Part shown: piece by piece, positions 1 through 5,220 of the stretch | Layout of the letters: each line of letters opens with the position of its first letter | Numbering within the stretch: the first letter of the stretch is position 1 | NCBI GenBank assembly: GCA_946479055.1 | Contig: CAMLEX010000399.1 | Location: forward strand, 1 to 5,220 | Direction of reading: 5' to 3' | Length of the DNA stretch: 5,220 nt | Source: an uncultured Bacteroidota bacterium | GTDB taxonomy: Bacteria; Bacteroidota; Bacteroidia; Chitinophagales; Chitinophagaceae | Position numbers and translations under genes: made by a program | The notes under the pieces: model-generated | What the model was told of the DNA's origin: nothing | Databases searched by the model: none | The model's input: the letters and a program-made list of their open reading frames with translations, nothing else

Positions 1-1996
<1,996 letters not shown>

Positions 1997-2011
1997 TATA
2001 TAATAGAAGAA

Positions 2012-4372
2012 ATGAATAGGATTCAAAAAATGCTTTTTGCAACGGCCTTTTGCTGGCCGATAGGACTGTTTTCACAAACAAACATTTACGTTTCTCCCAA
2101 AGGCAATGATGCCAACAGGGGAACACAGATCAAACCATTTGCATCCATTGGAAAGGCGATGGCAGCAGTGCGTAAAACATCCGGGCCGGTAGTGATATAT
2201 CTTTTACAAGGAACTTATTATTTAAAGAAGTCGATAGTTTTCACATCCGAAGATTCCCGGAAAAAAAACGAACCACTTACAATAACAAATTTTAAAAACC
2301 AGGAAGTCATTATTAATGGAGGCGTTCCTTTAAATCTGCAATGGGAAAAATATAAAAATGGAATCTGGAAAGCTAGTGTAAAACCGGATCTCATTTTTGA
2401 TGAATTGTTTGTCAATGGACAATTGCAACGGATGGCCCGTTACCCGAACTTCGATTCTACTGCACATTTTCTTGGAGGCACGGCAGCTGATGCTGTCAGC
2501 AAAGAAAGAGCTGCCGGATGGCAATCGCCTGCGGGTGGTTATGTACATGCTTTGCATCGTTCTGAATGGGGCGATTTTCATTATCTCATCACGGGGAAAA
2601 ATGACCAAAACGAACTGGCGCTTGAAGGCGGCTGGCAAAACAATCGCCGGATGGGAATGCATGATAAACATCGTTTTGTTGAAAATATTTATGAAGAACT
2701 GGATACTGCAAACGAGTGGTTTTATGATAAGAAAACCAGTACGTTATACTATTATCCTCCCCAGGGGCTCAACATAACAACTGCAAAATTTGAAACTCCG
2801 CAGATTGCTCATTTGTTTGAATTTAAAGGCACCGAAAAAAATCCGGTAAGCAATATCAACATAGAAGGATTGACGCTTACGCAAACACTGCGAACGTTCA
2901 TGCAGAATAAAGAGCCATTGCTTCGCAGCGACTGGACCATTTATCGTGGAGCTGCTGTGCTGTACGAAGGCGCTGTAAATTGTTCTCTTAAAAATTGCAC
3001 ACTTACCAACCTTGGTGGCAATGCTGTTTTCTTTAATAATTTCAATCGCAATTGTGAAGTATCAGGATGCCTGATTTCAAAAATAGGCGCCAGCGCAATA
3101 TGCTTTGTTGGCGATCCAAATGCCGTTCGGTCACCAAGTTTCGAGTACAACCAATTTGTACCGCTGGCACAAATTGACCGCACCCCCGGCCCGAAAACAA
3201 ATAATTACCCGGCAGAATGCAAAGTGTATGATAATCTGATGTTTGATTTAGGCCTGGTAGAAAAACAATCGGCGGGTGTTGAACTTTCCATGTGCCAGAG
3301 CATTACCGTTAGCCATAACAGCATTTACGATATTCCCCGTGCAGGCATAAACGTGAGTGAAGGAACCTGGGGTGGTCATATCATTGAGTACAATGATGTA
3401 TTCAATACTGTAAACGAAAGTGGCGATCACGGATCGTTTAATTCGTGGGGACGTGACCGGTACTGGCACCCTGATAAAAATGTACTCGACACGATAGTTG
3501 AGAATCATTACGATATTACCATGCTTGATATAGTAAAACCAATTATTCTGCGCAACAACCGTATGCGTTGTGATCATGGCTGGGACATTGATCTGGATGA
3601 CGGCTCCAGCAATTATATTATTTACAACAACCTTTGTTTGAATGGAGGAATAAAATTGCGTGAAGGTGTAAACCGTATTGTTGAAAACAATATCATGATC
3701 AATAATACCTTTCATCCGCATGTGTGGTTTAAAAACAGTAATGATGTGTTCAGGCATAATGTTGTTTCATCTTCGTATATGCCAATCCGTATTCCTGTTT
3801 GGGGAAAAGAAACTGATTACAATATCTTCCCTGATTCAGCATCGCTTAAAGCTGCATGGAGCAACGGAACAGATAAACATTCAGTGTGTGGTAATTTGGA
3901 TTTTGTGGATCCAACAAATGGCGACTTTCGTTTGAAAAACGGATCCATTGCATTTACCGCGGGGTTTAAAAATTTTGCAATGGATAGCTTTGGCGTTCTT
4001 TCTCCGAAGTTGAAGTCATTGGCCAAAAAGCCACTATTGCCTTCGGTGATTGCGCTTGACAAGATAGAAGGAAACCCCGTGATTGATTTTATGGGAGCCA
4101 AAGTAAAAAACCTGGCTACGCTGGGCGAACGTTCGGCAACAGGTATGAATGATACAACAGGCGTGTTGGTTGTAGAAGTGAAACCCGGTTCTGCTGCTGC
4201 TAAATTTTTGCAGGCAAATGATGTGATCTTATTATTCAACAATAAAAAGGTGAGTAAACTGAGAGACTTACTTGAAGCACGAATGTCGGTGATAGGATCA
4301 AATACAGAAGTATTGATCTTTCGCAACCAGCAAGAGATAAAAAAATATGTTGAATTAAATGGAGAGAAATAA
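2012..4372 (+). CDS. Secreted right-handed parallel beta-helix glycosidase (GH141/GH120-like) with C-terminal PDZ domain
   Basis: A complete 786-residue exported protein. Residues 1-21 are a signal peptide (Arg3/Lys6, hydrophobic core, likely cleavage LFS|QT; Cys14 is not in a lipobox). Residues 24-60 (IYVSPKGNDANRG, then a Pro-Phe-x-Ser-Ile segment) are the N-terminal cap common in pectate-lyase-fold enzymes. Residues about 275-600 show irregular Asn-rich beta-helix coils, e.g. NCSLKNCTLTNLGGNAVFF (323-341), VSHNSIYDIPRAGINV (433-448) and IVENNIMINN (556-565). Acidic clusters at GDHGSFNSWGRD (471-482) and CDHGWDIDLDDGSS (520-533) are plausible active-site material. Residues about 685-783 form a PDZ domain (GVLVVEVKPGSAAAKF, 717-732). 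GH141 includes a Bacteroides RG-II alpha-L-fucosidase and a xylanase; GH120 holds beta-xylosidases. The general call (beta-helix, secreted, PDZ) is strong, the GH family moderate, the substrate unknown. It starts 15 bp after the esterase behind a purine-rich AGAAGA. Met7 is a less likely start because it drops Arg3 and Lys6. Confidence 0.88.
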   Translation: MNRIQKMLFATAFCWPIGLFSQTNIYVSPKGNDANRGTQIKPFASIGKAMAAVRKTSGPVVIYLLQGTYYLKKSIVFTSEDSRKKNEPLTITNFKNQEVIINGGVPLNLQWEKYKNGIWKASVKPDLIFDELFVNGQLQRMARYPNFDSTAHFLGGTAADAVSKERAAGWQSPAGGYVHALHRSEWGDFHYLITGKNDQNELALEGGWQNNRRMGMHDKHRFVENIYEELDTANEWFYDKKTSTLYYYPPQGLNITTAKFETPQIAHLFEFKGTEKNPVSNINIEGLTLTQTLRTFMQNKEPLLRSDWTIYRGAAVLYEGAVNCSLKNCTLTNLGGNAVFFNNFNRNCEVSGCLISKIGASAICFVGDPNAVRSPSFEYNQFVPLAQIDRTPGPKTNNYPAECKVYDNLMFDLGLVEKQSAGVELSMCQSITVSHNSIYDIPRAGINVSEGTWGGHIIEYNDVFNTVNESGDHGSFNSWGRDRYWHPDKNVLDTIVENHYDITMLDIVKPIILRNNRMRCDHGWDIDLDDGSSNYIIYNNLCLNGGIKLREGVNRIVENNIMINNTFHPHVWFKNSNDVFRHNVVSSSYMPIRIPVWGKETDYNIFPDSASLKAAWSNGTDKHSVCGNLDFVDPTNGDFRLKNGSIAFTAGFKNFAMDSFGVLSPKLKSLAKKPLLPSVIALDKIEGNPVIDFMGAKVKNLATLGERSATGMNDTTGVLVVEVKPGSAAAKFLQANDVILLFNNKKVSKLRDLLEARMSVIGSNTEVLIFRNQQEIKKYVELNGEK
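4064..4360 (+). other. PDZ domain segment at the C-terminus of the beta-helix protein
   Basis: Residues about 685-783 of the upstream gene product. The segment begins with a strand-like GNPVIDFMGAKV, then a linker and TTGVLVVEVKPGSAAAKF, where the small-residue turn PGSAAA and the following LQANDVILLFNNKKV match the usual bacterial PDZ arrangement (as in HtrA or C-terminal processing proteases). It ends in a final strand (EVLIFRNQQEIKKYVEL). No protease domain accompanies it, so here it probably binds a peptide, a partner protein or the enzyme itself. Boundaries are approximate. Confidence 0.8.
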
Positions 4373-4403
4373 ATTTAAAAAAACAACTATCAAAAACTTT
4401 ATG
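4359..4403 (+). other. Alternative start region of the fucosidase gene (ATG 4359 versus ATG 4401)
   Basis: Two in-frame ATGs 42 bases apart can begin the fucosidase. ATG 4401 lies 28 bases after the beta-helix stop, follows A-rich sequence typical of Bacteroidota starts, and gives a compact leader (Lys3, Arg5, then a hydrophobic core). ATG 4359 overlaps the upstream gene by 14 bases and adds 14 mostly basic or polar residues (MERNKFKKTTIKNF). Neither has a clear Shine-Dalgarno. I chose 4401; the upstream start would imply translational coupling. Confidence 0.55.
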
Positions 4404-5220
4404 ACAAAATTTCGTTTCATGGGAATGCTGCTTTGCATCTGCATGATCAGCGCCTCGTATGCACAAATAAAAGCTCCCGCGCACTTCGGCCCTGTTCCCA
4501 ATAAAAACCAAATGCGATGGCAGCAAATGGAGTATTATTCTTTTGTTCATTTTTCCCTGAATACCTGGACCGATCAATCATGGGGTTATGGCGATGAAGA
4601 TGTCAAACTATTCAATCCCGGAAAATTAGATTGCCGCCAGTGGGCACGCATTTGCAAACAGGCAGGGATGAAGGGAGTTATCATAACAGCAAAGCACCAC
4701 TGTGGTTTTTCCCTGTGGCCTTCAAAGTACACGGAGTACTCCGTAAAAAATGCTCCATGGAAGAATGGAAAAGGTGATGTGGTTCGTGAGATGGCGGATG
4801 CCTGTAAGGAATACGGTTTGAAATTAGGCATCTATCTCTCACCCTGGGATAGAAACCACCCAGACTACGGAAAGCCTGAATACATTACTTATTTCAGAAA
4901 TCAACTCACCGAATTGCTAACCAACTACGGACCCATTTTCGAAGTATGGTTTGATGGTGCCAATGGTGGTTCAGGGTATTATGGCGGCGCCAATGAAACC
5001 CGTAAGATAGACGCCACTACTTATTACGACTGGAGCAATACCTACAAACTGATCAGAAAGCTGCAACCGAATATTGTTATTTGGAATGATGGTGGTGACA
5101 GGGCTGATCTTCGTTGGGTGGGAACAGAAGCAGGTTATGTTGGCGAAACAAACTGGAGTTTATTAAATGATAAAGGCGACGTTCCCTGGAATATGTTGCA
5201 TTATGGTGTAGAGAATGGAA
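4401..5220 (+). CDS. GH29 alpha-L-fucosidase, N-terminal part, 3' end outside window
   Basis: An exported glycoside hydrolase family 29 enzyme, which removes alpha-linked L-fucose by a retaining mechanism. 273 codons are visible and no stop occurs before the window edge. Residues 1-21 are a signal peptide (MTKFRF, hydrophobic stretch, likely cleavage SYA|Q). The TIM-barrel domain follows: YYSFVHFSLNTWTD (45-58), WARICKQAGMKGVIITAKHHCGFSLWPSKY in two adjoining parts (81-96 and 97-110), LKLGIYLSPWDRN (140-152), and EVWFDGANGG (181-190) with Asp185 the expected nucleophile. Glu243 in RWVGTEAGYVGETNW (238-252) is a candidate acid/base, stated tentatively. The WFDGANG form resembles the GH29-B group (alpha-1,3/1,4-fucosidases) more than the broad-specificity GH29-A group, but this needs an alignment. 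The C-terminal barrel end and beta-sandwich lie outside the window. Its place behind the beta-helix gene suggests a shared fucosylated substrate. Confidence 0.93.
   Translation, partial: MTKFRFMGMLLCICMISASYAQIKAPAHFGPVPNKNQMRWQQMEYYSFVHFSLNTWTDQSWGYGDEDVKLFNPGKLDCRQWARICKQAGMKGVIITAKHHCGFSLWPSKYTEYSVKNAPWKNGKGDVVREMADACKEYGLKLGIYLSPWDRNHPDYGKPEYITYFRNQLTELLTNYGPIFEVWFDGANGGSGYYGGANETRKIDATTYYDWSNTYKLIRKLQPNIVIWNDGGDRADLRWVGTEAGYVGETNWSLLNDKGDVPWNMLHYGVENG

Noticed and set aside
3248..4326. Two minus-strand open frames of 169 codons each (3248-3757 and 3817-4326)
   Set aside because: Both lie antisense to the beta-helix/PDZ gene. Their length reflects low stop frequency opposite a coding frame; no signal peptide or domain is visible.
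4377..4384. A7-C run as a programmed frameshift site
   Set aside because: It lies after the stop of the beta-helix gene, both candidate fucosidase starts keep one open frame across or after it, and no stimulatory hairpin is visible.
4373..4400. Possible terminator between the beta-helix and fucosidase genes
   Set aside because: The gap is A-rich with no GC-rich inverted repeat and no T run on the + strand.
4236..4831. Minus-strand open frames at 4236-4577 and 4586-4831
   Set aside because: They are antisense to the fucosidase, which has a signal peptide and GH29 motifs in the same bases.

Overview
The window looks like a piece of a polysaccharide utilization locus (PUL) or similar carbohydrate-degradation cluster from a Bacteroidota bacterium. 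Three things point there: GH2 enzymes with DUF4982-type tails and beta-helix/PDZ glycosidases are typical of that phylum; the three genes whose starts are visible encode Sec-type leaders ending in YAQ or FSQ; and the gene starts sit in A-rich sequence, with no strong Shine-Dalgarno. I cannot name genus or species. No SusC/SusD pair, regulator, mobile element, RNA gene or CRISPR array lies in the window.

All four genes are on the + strand and nearly the whole window is coding. (1) Positions 1-1005 hold the C-terminal part of a GH2 beta-glycosidase whose beginning lies upstream. (2) Positions 1007-1996, after a 1-bp gap, hold a secreted CE1-like alpha/beta-hydrolase esterase with a complete Ser/Asp/His triad. 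(3) Positions 2012-4372, after a 15-bp gap, hold a secreted right-handed beta-helix protein, probably a GH141/GH120-type glycosidase, with a C-terminal PDZ domain. (4) Positions 4401-5220 hold the N-terminal part of a secreted GH29 alpha-L-fucosidase that runs off the right edge; an in-frame upstream ATG at 4359 would make it overlap gene 3. No terminator is visible at any junction, so the four are probably one transcription unit with its promoter outside the window.

Taken together the genes suggest stepwise removal of side chains from a fucosylated, probably acylated plant or algal glycan: the esterase removes acyl groups, the GH29 enzyme (and perhaps the beta-helix enzyme, if it is GH141) removes L-fucose, and the GH2 enzyme removes a beta-linked sugar such as galactose. 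The enzyme classes are well supported by motifs. The exact substrate is inference. The most unusual element is the beta-helix-PDZ fusion.
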